Of a stretch of DNA of 64,000 bases, positions 38,503-47,015 are shown in pieces (the stretch's first letter is position 1; the number at the start of each line of letters is the position of its first letter). This DNA comes from Nocardia niigatensis NBRC 100131. Lineage in GTDB: Bacteria > Actinomycetota > Actinomycetes > Mycobacteriales > Mycobacteriaceae. Where the stretch lies: the NCBI RefSeq assembly GCF_000308655.1, contig NZ_BAGC01000005.1, forward strand, positions 61,755-125,754, in the 5' to 3' direction. The position numbers were made by a program, and so were the translations under genes. The notes below the pieces were generated by a model. The model ran no database searches, was not told where the DNA came from, and saw only the letters and a program-made list of their open reading frames with translations.

Positions 38503-39465
38503 CTAGAGCGCCCCGGGAATCGCTCGGATGATGCCCACCCGGGCTCCGCCGCCGAGCACCGCGGGGGCTGCCAGCTCAGCGTGCTCGTCGGTCCACGGAA
38601 CACCCATACGCTGGAGAATGGCCAGCGTCAGGGGAAGTCGCGCGCGATCGGCGCCGTCATCGATCTTGTAGGCGAAGGCCGAACCGTCCGGCAGCGCGCC
38701 GGCGTGCACCCCGTCCGCGCCGATCTTGCACACCAGACCGGGTGTCGCGGTCATCACCCGGAAATCGGGGCCTTCCGTGCCGGAAATCACTCGCGGATGC
38801 GCGCGAATCGCGTCCGCGACGCGGCGTTCCGGGCTATCGGCGGGCGCGGTGGCGAATACCGCGTAGGCGCGCGCCAGATTCACCAGTGACACCGGCACGA
38901 TCGGCAGGCCGCAGCCGTCGATGCCCAGATCGGTCTCGGGCTCGCCGGTCACGTCGGCGATCGTCGCCAGCACGGCCTGCTGCAGCGGATGCCCGATTTC
39001 CAGATAGCCGCGGGTGGGCCAGTCGTTGATCTTGCAGGTGGCGAGCATGGCGGCGTGCTTGCCGGAGCAGTTCATGTAGACGCGGCGGGCTGCCTTCGCC
39101 CGGTCGCGGCCGGCCAGCGCCTGCGCCCGGGCCTGCTCCTCGAAGGGCAGATCGGGCGGGCACTCGAGGTCGTCCTCGCCGAAGCCGAAGCGGTCCAGCA
39201 GCCGCTGCACCAGCTCGACGTGATCGGCCTCGCCGAAGTGCGAGGCGGTGGCGATGGCCAGCTCGGCCGCGTCCACCGGGTCGAAGCCGTTGCGCAGCAG
39301 GGCCAGTGCCTGCAACGGCTTGTTGGTGGAGCGCGGGAAGATCGGGCCGTGCACCGCACCCACCTCGACCAGCGGTTCGCCGTCGGGGCGCAGCACCACC
39401 GCCGAGCCGCGGTGCACGCACTCCCGGAACCCGGACCGCACCACCTCGACCAGATCGACGCTCAT
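38503..39465 (-). CDS. L-asparaginase II family (ReAV-type)
   Basis: Asparagine amidohydrolase of the thermolabile, Zn-associated class 3 type, 320 residues, cytosolic. Conserved motifs are present: the SxxK pair S46 and K49 in RSTNKP, C133 and K136 in NCSGKHAAM, and C185 in IDGCGLP. It is last in a leftward operon ygfZ-MOSC-asparaginase, starting 25 bp after the MOSC stop. Releases ammonia and aspartate (family knowledge). Confidence 0.92.
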   Translation of the reverse strand: MSVDLVEVVRSGFRECVHRGSAVVLRPDGEPLVEVGAVHGPIFPRSTNKPLQALALLRNGFDPVDAAELAIATASHFGEADHVELVQRLLDRFGFGEDDLECPPDLPFEEQARAQALAGRDRAKAARRVYMNCSGKHAAMLATCKINDWPTRGYLEIGHPLQQAVLATIADVTGEPETDLGIDGCGLPIVPVSLVNLARAYAVFATAPADSPERRVADAIRAHPRVISGTEGPDFRVMTATPGLVCKIGADGVHAGALPDGSAFAYKIDDGADRARLPLTLAILQRMGVPWTDEHAELAAPAVLGGGARVGIIRAIPGAL

Positions 39466-39490
39466 GCGGGGCTCCCCTCGGAAGTAGGTC

Positions 39491-40162
39491 TCATCGGCCG
39501 GTGACCCCGGCGTGACGGCGGCGGTGCCGGTCGATCTGCATCCGAACGTCGTCGGAGATGGTGGGTTCGGCCTCGGCCAGCAGATCCAGGCGGGCCGGGT
39601 CGGCGCCGGTGAACAGGTCGCGGACGGTGACGCCGTGCTCGGGCACGTGCACCACCCGCACCTCGTCGCCCGCGCCGATCGTGCCCTCGGTGAGCACGCG
39701 CAGATAAGCGCCCGTATTCGCTTGTGCGGTGAAGCGTTTCACCCACTGCGGTTCGCCGGTGCGCCACTGGAAGGTGGCGCACGGGACGCGCGGGGCGGAC
39801 ACCTCGAGCAGGGTGTCGCCGGCGGTCCAGCGTTCGCCGATGACCGCGTCGCTGACGGGCAGGCCGGTCAGGCGCAGGTTCTCACCGAACCAGCCCGCGC
39901 GGAGATCCCGGCCGAGCTCGGTCGCCCAGCGCCGCGCGTCCTCCTCGGCGTAGGCGTAGACGGCCTGGTGCGGGCCGCCGTGATGCTTGGTGTCGCACAC
40001 GTGGTCGCCGTCCAGGCCCAGCGGCCGGACCGGAACCCGGTGCGGCACAGGACGTTTGTCGATGGCGGTGCGGCCCACCTTGGAGGACCGGGCGGGTACC
40101 TCGAGTTCGGCGTGCACGACGCAGACGGCCAGCACCCGGCCGGCCGGAGCGGCGGCGTTCAC
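39491..40162 (-). CDS. MOSC domain protein (YiiM-like)
   Basis: 223-residue protein of the MOSC superfamily, possibly a molybdenum-linked reductase component or sulfur carrier. The conserved MOSC cysteine is C128 in APRVPCATFQW; RPLGLDGDHVCDTKHHGG and AGWFGENLRLTG are YiiM-type motifs, and a three-helix tail follows. The GTG start overlaps the ygfZ stop as GTGA, so translation is coupled. The open frame runs far upstream but only through ygfZ antisense-frame sequence. Confidence 0.92.
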   Translation of the reverse strand: MNAAAPAGRVLAVCVVHAELEVPARSSKVGRTAIDKRPVPHRVPVRPLGLDGDHVCDTKHHGGPHQAVYAYAEEDARRWATELGRDLRAGWFGENLRLTGLPVSDAVIGERWTAGDTLLEVSAPRVPCATFQWRTGEPQWVKRFTAQANTGAYLRVLTEGTIGAGDEVRVVHVPEHGVTVRDLFTGADPARLDLLAEAEPTISDDVRMQIDRHRRRHAGVTGR

Positions 40163-41274
40163 CGGCCGCGCAGCTTCTCGACCGCGAGCCGGCCGGCCTG
40201 CGGCTCGTCGTGGGCGGGTATCGAATCCGGGTCGATGGCCGCCGCGCACGGGCCCGCCACCAGGGCGGTGTCGGCCGGGATGGCGCGTTTGACCAGGGCG
40301 AGCGCGATCGGGCCGAGTTCGAAGTGGTCGATCACGGTGCCCAGGACGCCGACCGCCCGGCCGCCCGCGGTCACCGGCTCGCCGGGCTCGGGGCGGGAAT
40401 CCGCGGACCCGTCCAGGTGCAGCAGCACCAGGTGCCGGGGCGGCTTGCCCAGATTGTGCACCCGGGCGACCGTCTCCTGACCGCGGTAGCAGCCCTTGTT
40501 CAGGTGCACCGCACCGTGTTCGGCGGGGCCGCCGATCCAGTTCACCTCGTGCGGGATGGTGCGGTCGTCGGTGTCGATGCCCAGGCGCGGGCGCAACGCG
40601 GCCACCCGCAGCGCCTCGAACGCCCACAGGCCGGCGGCCGTCGCGCCCGCGTCGCGCAGTCGCGTCCACCAGGCGGCGAGCTCGGCGCGCGGGACGATCA
40701 GGTCGAAGGAGTCGGCGGTCGGCCAGGGCATGCGGCGCAGGAAGCCGCCGCCGGGCAGCGGCACCGCGCGATAGGTCTCGGGAAGGGCTGTGACGCCGAG
40801 GGTTTCGACAAGTCCGGCCGCACCGGGGCCCAGCAGGCTCAGCACCGCATGGTCGTTCGCTTCGACCGGTTTGGCGTCGGCCCAGAACACCATCTTCTGC
40901 AGGAAACTCAGCAGTTCGGGGCCGCGCGCGCCCTCGGTGTCGATCCACACCGTGCCGTCCAGATCGGTGAGCACGAAGTGGTTCAGCACCCGGCCGTTCA
41001 GATCCAGGTCGAGGTTCTCCGCGGACTCGCCGTCGCCCAGATCGGCGACCGCCTGACTGGAGATGGTGTGCAGCCAGCTCAGCCGTTCCTTGCCGGTGAT
41101 CGACAGCACGAATCGGTGGGAGCGATCCACCACCGCGACCTCTTGTACCGCCGCGCGCTGCTCGCCGAAGGGATCGCCGTAATGCCACGCGACAGCGGCA
41201 TCCGGTGACTCCGGCAGCCCCGCGACAGCCCCTGGAACCTGCAGAATCGGACTGGGTGCAACCGAGGAGGACAC
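40159..41274 (-). CDS. ygfZ: YgfZ/GcvT-like folate-binding protein
   Basis: Tetrahydrofolate-binding protein that helps assemble or repair Fe-S clusters, 371 residues. The diagnostic motif KGCYRGQE holds C262. It is the likely orthologue of Rv0811c. Two adjacent GTG codons are possible; a TAATGT -10 box ends 6 nt before the inner one (41274), so that start is preferred over 41277. That -10 box directly joins the tail of dispersed repeat copy 6. The gene leads the ygfZ-MOSC-asparaginase operon. Confidence 0.94.
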   Translation of the reverse strand: MSSSVAPSPILQVPGAVAGLPESPDAAVAWHYGDPFGEQRAAVQEVAVVDRSHRFVLSITGKERLSWLHTISSQAVADLGDGESAENLDLDLNGRVLNHFVLTDLDGTVWIDTEGARGPELLSFLQKMVFWADAKPVEANDHAVLSLLGPGAAGLVETLGVTALPETYRAVPLPGGGFLRRMPWPTADSFDLIVPRAELAAWWTRLRDAGATAAGLWAFEALRVAALRPRLGIDTDDRTIPHEVNWIGGPAEHGAVHLNKGCYRGQETVARVHNLGKPPRHLVLLHLDGSADSRPEPGEPVTAGGRAVGVLGTVIDHFELGPIALALVKRAIPADTALVAGPCAAAIDPDSIPAHDEPQAGRLAVEKLRGR

Positions 41275-41280
41275 CACTCC

Positions 41281-41286
41281 ACATTA
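41281..41286 (-). promoter_or_regulatory. -10 box of ygfZ (leaderless), at repeat edge
   Basis: TAATGT on the minus strand, 6 nt before the GTG at 41274, directly abutting the GAGGCGGG tail of repeat copy 6. Confidence 0.55.
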
Positions 41287-41287
41287 A

Positions 41288-41419
41288 CCCGCCTCCCCGG
41301 GCCTTCAGCGCACGGCCGGGAGCCGCAGCAGGTTTCGCACGCGTGCCGGCGGTTGGCAGCCGGACCAATTTCGGACGTACCCGGGGAGTTACCCACGTCG
41401 TCGCGAAATCAGTTCTCAC
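41288..41419 (-). repeat. Dispersed repeat, copy 6
   Basis: Full-length reverse copy: GTGAGAACTGATTTCGCGAC, GGGTAACTCCCCGGGTACGT, GCCAACCGCCGGCACGCGTG and CCCGGGGAGGCGGG. It fills the divergent promoter gap between ygfZ and the class IV aminotransferase. Confidence 0.8.
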
Positions 41420-41522
41420 CTTGGCATACGAGCCCCGGCGGCGGCGTGCCGCGCCGGTGAACGACAGGCCGGTTGACGAGGCCGGAGGCGCGGTAAGCCA
41501 CACCGTATCGCGGCATCTGTCA

Positions 41523-41528
41523 TAGGGT
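41523..41528 (+). promoter_or_regulatory. -10 box of class IV aminotransferase gene (leaderless)
   Basis: TAGGGT, 7 nt before the ATG at 41536. Confidence 0.6.
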
Positions 41529-41535
41529 CGATCGC

Positions 41536-42462
41536 ATGGTGGAACGGGTCCTGGTGACACTCGACGGCGCGATCCGGGATCCGGACGCGCCGTTGTTGTA
41601 TGCGGACGACATCGGTGTGCTGCGGGGTGACGGCATCTTCGAGACGGTGCTGGTACGCGGGGGCGTGGCGTGTGCGCTGGAATTGCATCTGGCGCGGCTA
41701 CGGCGCTCGGCGGAGGCGCTCGAGTTGCCGGCGCCGGACCTGGAGGCGTGGCGGTTCGCGGTGGAGCTGGCCGCCGAGGAGTGGGGGAGCGAGCGCGAGG
41801 GGACGCTGCGCATGGTGCTCACCCGGGGACGTGACAGCGACCACGGCGCCGGTGACGAACGCATGGCGAACAAGGGCGGGGACCTGGCCGGCGCCCAACC
41901 GGCAACCACCGGTTACGTTCTCGTGGTCCCGGTCCCCGAGCGCGTGAAAAAGGCGCGCACCGAGGGTGTTTCGGTGATCACGCTCTCGAGGGGCATCTCC
42001 GTCGATCTGGCGCAGAACGCGCCGTGGCTGCTGCTCGGCGCGAAAACCCTGTCCTATGCCACCAATATGTCCGCGCTGCGCTTCGCCCAGCGGATGGGCG
42101 CCGACGATGTGATCTTCACCAGCACCGAGCACCGGGTGCTGGAAGGCCCGCGCTCGACGGTCGTGGTGCAGCGCGACAACAAGCTCATCACCCCGCCCGC
42201 GAAGAACGGCGTGCTGCCCGGCACCACCCAGCGCGCGCTGTTCGCGCAGGCGGAGAAGGCGGGCTGGGAGTGCCTGTACGAGCCGCTGTTCACCGCCGAT
42301 CTGATCACCGCCGACGCGATCTGGCTGCTGTCCTCGGTGACGCTGATCGCCCGGGTCAACTCGCTGGACGGGCTGCGCATGTCGGCGCCGGAGAACGCGG
42401 ACGAGATCGTCGAGATGGTGAATCGCGGCATCGCGTTGCCCGGGAGCCTCGCCGACTGGTGA
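41536..42462 (+). CDS. Class IV aminotransferase (aminodeoxychorismate lyase / branched-chain type)
   Basis: Fold-type IV PLP enzyme of 308 residues and probable orthologue of Rv0812, so 4-amino-4-deoxychorismate lyase (PabC, folate pathway) is the leading guess. The PLP lysine is K170 in LLLGAKTLSYATNM; LRGDGIFETVLVRGG near 29-43 and EHRVLEGPRSTVVV, where many homologues have E-G-x-x-S/T-N, are the other family blocks. Leaderless start at 41536. D-amino-acid or branched-chain transaminase activity is not excluded. Confidence 0.88.
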   Translation: MVERVLVTLDGAIRDPDAPLLYADDIGVLRGDGIFETVLVRGGVACALELHLARLRRSAEALELPAPDLEAWRFAVELAAEEWGSEREGTLRMVLTRGRDSDHGAGDERMANKGGDLAGAQPATTGYVLVVPVPERVKKARTEGVSVITLSRGISVDLAQNAPWLLLGAKTLSYATNMSALRFAQRMGADDVIFTSTEHRVLEGPRSTVVVQRDNKLITPPAKNGVLPGTTQRALFAQAEKAGWECLYEPLFTADLITADAIWLLSSVTLIARVNSLDGLRMSAPENADEIVEMVNRGIALPGSLADW

Positions 42463-42641
42463 TCGGCCCCGGTTTCCCTGACGGTCACCAGGTTCCGGCG
42501 GTGACCGGTGGGATTTGTCGCGGTGTGTCCATCACATTCCGGCAAATATCTGGCACGCTGTGGTGGGGCATACGTTGATCTGAGCTCCCATGGGCGTAGT
42601 GTCTGTTACTACGTCATGTCGTAGATCGGCAGGGAGGTCGG
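42463..42641 (+). promoter_or_regulatory. cydA upstream region
   Basis: 179 bp without a gene. It contains a short palindrome CTACGTCATGTCGTAG at 42609-42624 and a GGGAGG ribosome binding site at 42631-42636. No -10/-35 pair could be assigned with confidence. Confidence 0.4.
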
Positions 42642-44117
42642 ATGAGCGTCGTAGATCTGGCGCGCTGGCAGTTCGGAATTACCACCGTCTATCACTTCAT
42701 CCTGGTGCCACTCACCATCGGCCTCGCACCGCTCGTCGCGGGCATGCAGACCGCCTGGGTGATCACCGGTAAGGAGCACTGGCTCAGGCTCACAAAGTTT
42801 TTCGGCAAGCTGTTCCTGATCAACTTCGCCCTCGGCGTCGCCACCGGCATCGTGCAGGAATTCCAGTTCGGCATGGGCTGGAGCGAATACTCCCGCTTCG
42901 TCGGCGACGTGTTCGGCGCCCCGCTGGCCATGGAGGCGCTGGTCGCCTTCTTCATGGAATCGACCTTCCTGGGCCTGTGGATCTTCGGCTGGACCCGGCT
43001 GCCGCAGAAGCTGCACCTGGCCTGCATCTGGCTGGTCGCCATCGGCACCAACGCGTCGGCGTACTTCATCATCGCGGCGAACTCGTTCATGCAGCACCCG
43101 GTCGGCGCGACGTTCAACCCCGCGACCGGTCGCGCCGAGTTGCACAGCATCTGGTCGGTGCTGACCAACAACACCACCCTCGCCGCCTTCCCGCACGTGC
43201 TCGCCGGATCCTTCCTCACCGCAGGCACTTTCGTGGCCGGCGTCGCCGGCTGGTGGATGGTGCGCAACGCGCGCAAGGCCAAGGCCGAGGGCAGTGAGGC
43301 GCCGCTCGAGGACGCCCGCAGCATGTGGCGGCCCAGCGCGCGGCTGGGCCTGTACGTGATCCTGGTCGCCTCGGTGGCGCTCATCTTCACCGGTGACATC
43401 CAGGGCAAGCTCATGTTCAAGCAGCAGCCCATGAAGATGGCCTCCGCGGAATCGTTGTGCCACACCCAGACCGACCCCGACTTCTCGGTGCTGACCGTCG
43501 GCACCCACAACAACTGCGACAGCGTCGACCACCTCATCGAGGTGCCCTACGTGCTGCCGTGGCTGGCCACCGGCGACTTCACCGGCGTCACCCTCAAAGG
43601 CGTCAAGGACCTGCAGGTCGAGTACAACCAGAAGTACGGCATCGGCGACTACCGGCCGAACCTGTTCGTCACCTACTGGTCCTTCCGCGCCATGATCGGC
43701 TTCATGGCGGGCCCGATCCTGTTGGCGCTGGCCGGTTTCTGGGTCACCCGCCGCGGCCGGATACCGGATCAGGCCTGGTTCAAGTGGCTGTCGCTGCTCG
43801 CCATCGCCACCCCGTATCTCGGCAATATCTCCGGCTGGGTGTTCACCGAGATGGGCCGCCAGCCCTGGGTCGTCGCCCCCAATCCGACCGGTGATCAGCA
43901 CATCCGGATGACGGTGCAGCAGGGCGTCTCCGGGGTCACGGCGGGCACGGTGCTCACCTCGCTGATCGTGTTCACCGTGCTCTATGGACTGCTGGCCATC
44001 GGATGGTTCTATCTGATGCGCCGGTACGTGGTCGCCGGACCCGAGAAGCCGTCCACCGAGTCGGGCGCCCCGAAGATGACCGGGGAGTCCGTCGAGAAGC
44101 TTTCCTTCGCCTACTAG
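42642..44117 (+). CDS. cydA: Cytochrome bd ubiquinol oxidase subunit I
   Basis: Haem-bearing subunit of the high-affinity terminal oxidase in the cytoplasmic membrane; oxidises menaquinol and reduces O2. 491 residues with about nine membrane segments. H18 in TTVYHFILVPL is a haem ligand, TEMGRQPWVVAPN is the conserved GRQPW motif, and the quinol loop is of the short type. The ATG is preceded by GGGAGG. It heads a cydAB-DC gene set. In M. tuberculosis cyd genes are elsewhere, so this block is placed differently here. Confidence 0.98.
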   Translation: MSVVDLARWQFGITTVYHFILVPLTIGLAPLVAGMQTAWVITGKEHWLRLTKFFGKLFLINFALGVATGIVQEFQFGMGWSEYSRFVGDVFGAPLAMEALVAFFMESTFLGLWIFGWTRLPQKLHLACIWLVAIGTNASAYFIIAANSFMQHPVGATFNPATGRAELHSIWSVLTNNTTLAAFPHVLAGSFLTAGTFVAGVAGWWMVRNARKAKAEGSEAPLEDARSMWRPSARLGLYVILVASVALIFTGDIQGKLMFKQQPMKMASAESLCHTQTDPDFSVLTVGTHNNCDSVDHLIEVPYVLPWLATGDFTGVTLKGVKDLQVEYNQKYGIGDYRPNLFVTYWSFRAMIGFMAGPILLALAGFWVTRRGRIPDQAWFKWLSLLAIATPYLGNISGWVFTEMGRQPWVVAPNPTGDQHIRMTVQQGVSGVTAGTVLTSLIVFTVLYGLLAIGWFYLMRRYVVAGPEKPSTESGAPKMTGESVEKLSFAY

Positions 44118-44126
44118 GAGCCGAGG

Positions 44127-45176
44127 ATGAGTCTCCCAGAATTCTGGTTTCTCCTGATCGCGGTGCTGTTCACCGGCTACTTCGTGCTGGAGGGCTTCGA
44201 CTTCGGCGTCGGCATGCTGATGCCCATCATCGGGCGTGGCGACGAGCAGAAGAAGCGGGCCGTGCTCAACACCATCGGCCCGGTGTGGGACGGCAACGAG
44301 GTGTGGCTGCTCACCGGCGGCGGCGCCATGTTCGCAGCCTTCCCGGAGTGGTACGCCAGCCTGTTCTCCGGGTTCTACCTGGCGCTGCTGCTCATCCTGG
44401 TCGGGCTGATCGCGCGGGCCTGCGCCATCGAATGGCGCGGCAAGATCAACGATCCGCGCTGGCGCACCTGGTGCGACATCGGCATCGCGCTCGGGTCCTG
44501 GATCCCGGCGCTGGCCTGGGGTCTGGCCTTCGCGAACATCGTGCACGGCGTGAAGCTCAACGAGCGCCGGCACATCGAGGGCACGCTGCTCGATCTGCTG
44601 AACCCGTACGGCCTGCTCGGCGGGCTGACCACGCTGCTGCTGTTCCTGCTGCACGGCGCGATGTTCATCGGCCTGAAGACCGGCAACGAGGTGCGCGACG
44701 ATGCCCAGCGCATCATCCGGCTGCTCTTCGTGCCCACCGTGGTCGTGGTGGTGGCCTTCGGCCTCTGGACCCAGCTCGCCCACGGCAAGGGCTGGACCTG
44801 GATTCCGTTGGTGCTGGCCGTGATCGGCCTGGTGCTGGCGGGCCTCGCGGCCACCCAGGACCGGGACGGCTGGGGCTTCGCCGGTACCGCGCTCACCATC
44901 GCGTCGGCGACGGTGCTGCTGTTCGGGTCGCTGTTCCCGCATGTGCTGCCGTCCACCATCAATGACGCGTTCAGCCTCACCGTCGACGGCCGCGGCGGCA
45001 CCGTGGCCGCGTCGTCGACCCACTACACGCTGGTGGTGATGAGCTGGGTCGCGGTGGCCATGGTCCCGATCGTGCTGATGTACCAGGCCTGGACGTACTG
45101 GGTGTTCCGCAAGCGGCTCACCGCCGAGCAGATCCCGGAATCGATCGGGCTGCCCATGGAATCCGCGCGGACCTGA
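44127..45176 (+). CDS. cydB: Cytochrome bd ubiquinol oxidase subunit II
   Basis: Partner subunit of CydA, 349 residues, eight or nine membrane segments. The N-terminus FWFLLIAVLFTGYFVLEGFD and GPVWDGNEVWLLTGGGAMFA are signature stretches. Starts 9 bp after cydA with GGAGCCGAGG before the ATG, so co-transcribed. Confidence 0.98.
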   Translation: MSLPEFWFLLIAVLFTGYFVLEGFDFGVGMLMPIIGRGDEQKKRAVLNTIGPVWDGNEVWLLTGGGAMFAAFPEWYASLFSGFYLALLLILVGLIARACAIEWRGKINDPRWRTWCDIGIALGSWIPALAWGLAFANIVHGVKLNERRHIEGTLLDLLNPYGLLGGLTTLLLFLLHGAMFIGLKTGNEVRDDAQRIIRLLFVPTVVVVVAFGLWTQLAHGKGWTWIPLVLAVIGLVLAGLAATQDRDGWGFAGTALTIASATVLLFGSLFPHVLPSTINDAFSLTVDGRGGTVAASSTHYTLVVMSWVAVAMVPIVLMYQAWTYWVFRKRLTAEQIPESIGLPMESART

Positions 45177-45242
45177 ACGGCGCGGGCGCGCCGGCCGTGA
45201 CATCGACGAGCCCGGCGCGCCCGTTCGCAGAGGAGATCGACC

Positions 45243-47015
45243 ATGGCACGACCGGTGGACCCGCGACTGTGGCGGCACGCCCGCTCCGCCCGCGGATATC
45301 TCGGAGTGAGTGTGGGGCTGTCGCTGGTCACCACCGCGTGCATCGTCGTCGCGGCGCTCGCGCTGGCGCGGGTACTCGCCGGCGTCATCACCGAGCCGGA
45401 CCAGCGCCGGATCGGTGCCTGGACAGCCGAACTGGTGGTCTTCGCGGCCGCCGTCGGATGCCGGGCAGCCGCCACCTGGTGGCAGTCCCGGCTCGCGCAC
45501 CGGGCCGGGGCGCAGGTGGTCGCCGAACTCGAGACCGCCGCCCTGGCGGCCGGAGCCCAGCTCCCGCCCCGCGAATTGGAAAGCCGCCGTACCGAACTCG
45601 CGGTCGTGGTGGGCTCCGGATTGAGCGGACTGCGCGCCTACCTCGCGGGCTACCTGCCCGCCCTGCTGCTGGCCGCGCTCGTGCCGCCGGTGGTGCTGGC
45701 CGTGATCGCCGTCCACGACTGGGTCTCCGGGCTGATCATCTTCGTCACGCTACCGCTGATCCCGATCTTCATGATCCTCATCGGCCTGCTCACCCAGGGG
45801 AAATCCGCCGGCACCCTGGCCGCCACGACCCGGCTGTCGGATCAGCTCCTCGACCTGTTCGCGGGCATGCCGACCCTCCGCGCGCTCGGCCGCGAGACGG
45901 GACGCGGCGGTGGGGGAGCGGCTGATTCGCCGCATAGCATGGCGGGCCGGGTGCGCGAACTCGGCGACGTCCTGCACCGCCGGACCATGTCGGCACTGCG
46001 CCTGGCGTTCCTGTCCTCCATGGTCCTGGAGATGCTCGCCACCCTGTGCGTGGCCCTGGTCGCGGTGTCCATCGGCATGCGCCTGGTCTTCGGCCACATG
46101 GGGCTGCACGCGGGCCTGCTGGCCCTCATCCTCGCCCCCGAGGTCTACCTCCCGCTGCGCGCCGTCGGCGAGCGCTTCCACGCCGCCCAGGACGGAATGG
46201 CCGCCGCCGACAAGGCTTTCGCCGTCCTCGACCCCGAGACCGACCGGGCCGCCGAGCCCGCACCGCGCCAGGTTCGAGCGGACCACCGAAACCTGCACGG
46301 CCACCTCGACATCCGCGATCTCACGGTGCGGGCACGCGACGGATACGCACCCGACCATTTGAGCGCCACCCTCGACCCCGGGACGGTCACCGTGCTCACC
46401 GGTCCCAACGGCTGCGGCAAATCGACCGCCCTGCAAGCCATTCTGGGCCTGCTCACCCCCGACTCCGGCACCGTGCTGGTGGACGGCGTCCCCGTCCCCG
46501 ACCTGGACCCCGACCTCTGGTGGTCGCAGATCGCGTGGCTGCCCCAGCGTCCCGTCCTCGTCCCCGGCACGCTCCGCGCCAACCTCGAACTCCTGGGCCC
46601 GCCGTCCGGTCCGGACCAGGTCGAGGCCGCCTGCGCCGCAACCGGTTTCGACGCGGTCCTCGACACCCTCCCGGACCGGTGGGACACCGTGCTCGGCAGC
46701 GGCGGTATCGGCTTGTCCCTCGGTCAGCGCCAGCGCCTGGCCCTCACCAGGACTCTGGCCGCCCCGCGTTCGATCCTGCTCCTGGACGAGCCCACCGCCC
46801 ACCTCGACGATGCCTCCGAGGCGACGGTTCTCGCGGCCCTGGTCGCCCGCGCTCGGGCCGGAGCCACGGTCATCGTGGTCGCCCACCGCCCCTCCGTCCT
46901 GGCCGTCGCCGACCACGTCGTCGACGTCCGGTCGACCGGCAGCCCGGCGGATGAGGCTCCAGGCGCATCGAATCCGGTTCTCGCCGAGCCGGAAATGGAG
47001 GTGTCGTCGCGATGA
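45243..47015 (+). CDS. cydD: ABC transporter CydD (cytochrome bd assembly)
   Basis: Half of the heterodimeric exporter CydDC, which keeps periplasmic thiols reduced and is needed to assemble cytochrome bd. 590 residues: six membrane segments (about 20-300) and an ATPase domain with Walker A GPNGCGKST near 389-397, signature LSLGQRQRLALTR and Walker B ILLLDEPTAHLD. AGAGGAG precedes the ATG. Its end overlaps cydC by 4 nt (ATGA). Confidence 0.97.
   Translation: MARPVDPRLWRHARSARGYLGVSVGLSLVTTACIVVAALALARVLAGVITEPDQRRIGAWTAELVVFAAAVGCRAAATWWQSRLAHRAGAQVVAELETAALAAGAQLPPRELESRRTELAVVVGSGLSGLRAYLAGYLPALLLAALVPPVVLAVIAVHDWVSGLIIFVTLPLIPIFMILIGLLTQGKSAGTLAATTRLSDQLLDLFAGMPTLRALGRETGRGGGGAADSPHSMAGRVRELGDVLHRRTMSALRLAFLSSMVLEMLATLCVALVAVSIGMRLVFGHMGLHAGLLALILAPEVYLPLRAVGERFHAAQDGMAAADKAFAVLDPETDRAAEPAPRQVRADHRNLHGHLDIRDLTVRARDGYAPDHLSATLDPGTVTVLTGPNGCGKSTALQAILGLLTPDSGTVLVDGVPVPDLDPDLWWSQIAWLPQRPVLVPGTLRANLELLGPPSGPDQVEAACAATGFDAVLDTLPDRWDTVLGSGGIGLSLGQRQRLALTRTLAAPRSILLLDEPTAHLDDASEATVLAALVARARAGATVIVVAHRPSVLAVADHVVDVRSTGSPADEAPGASNPVLAEPEMEVSSR

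Noticed and set aside
42500..42545. Crp/GlxR-like site before cydA (TGTGTCCATCACA)
   Set aside because: The half-sites are only 5 bp apart instead of the 8 bp between TGTG and CACA in the Crp consensus, so it is not supported.
42609..45716. 1035-codon open frame antisense to cydA, cydB and cydD
   Set aside because: Low-complexity Gly/Arg/His/Gln translation opposite three well-supported genes; a GC-driven artefact.
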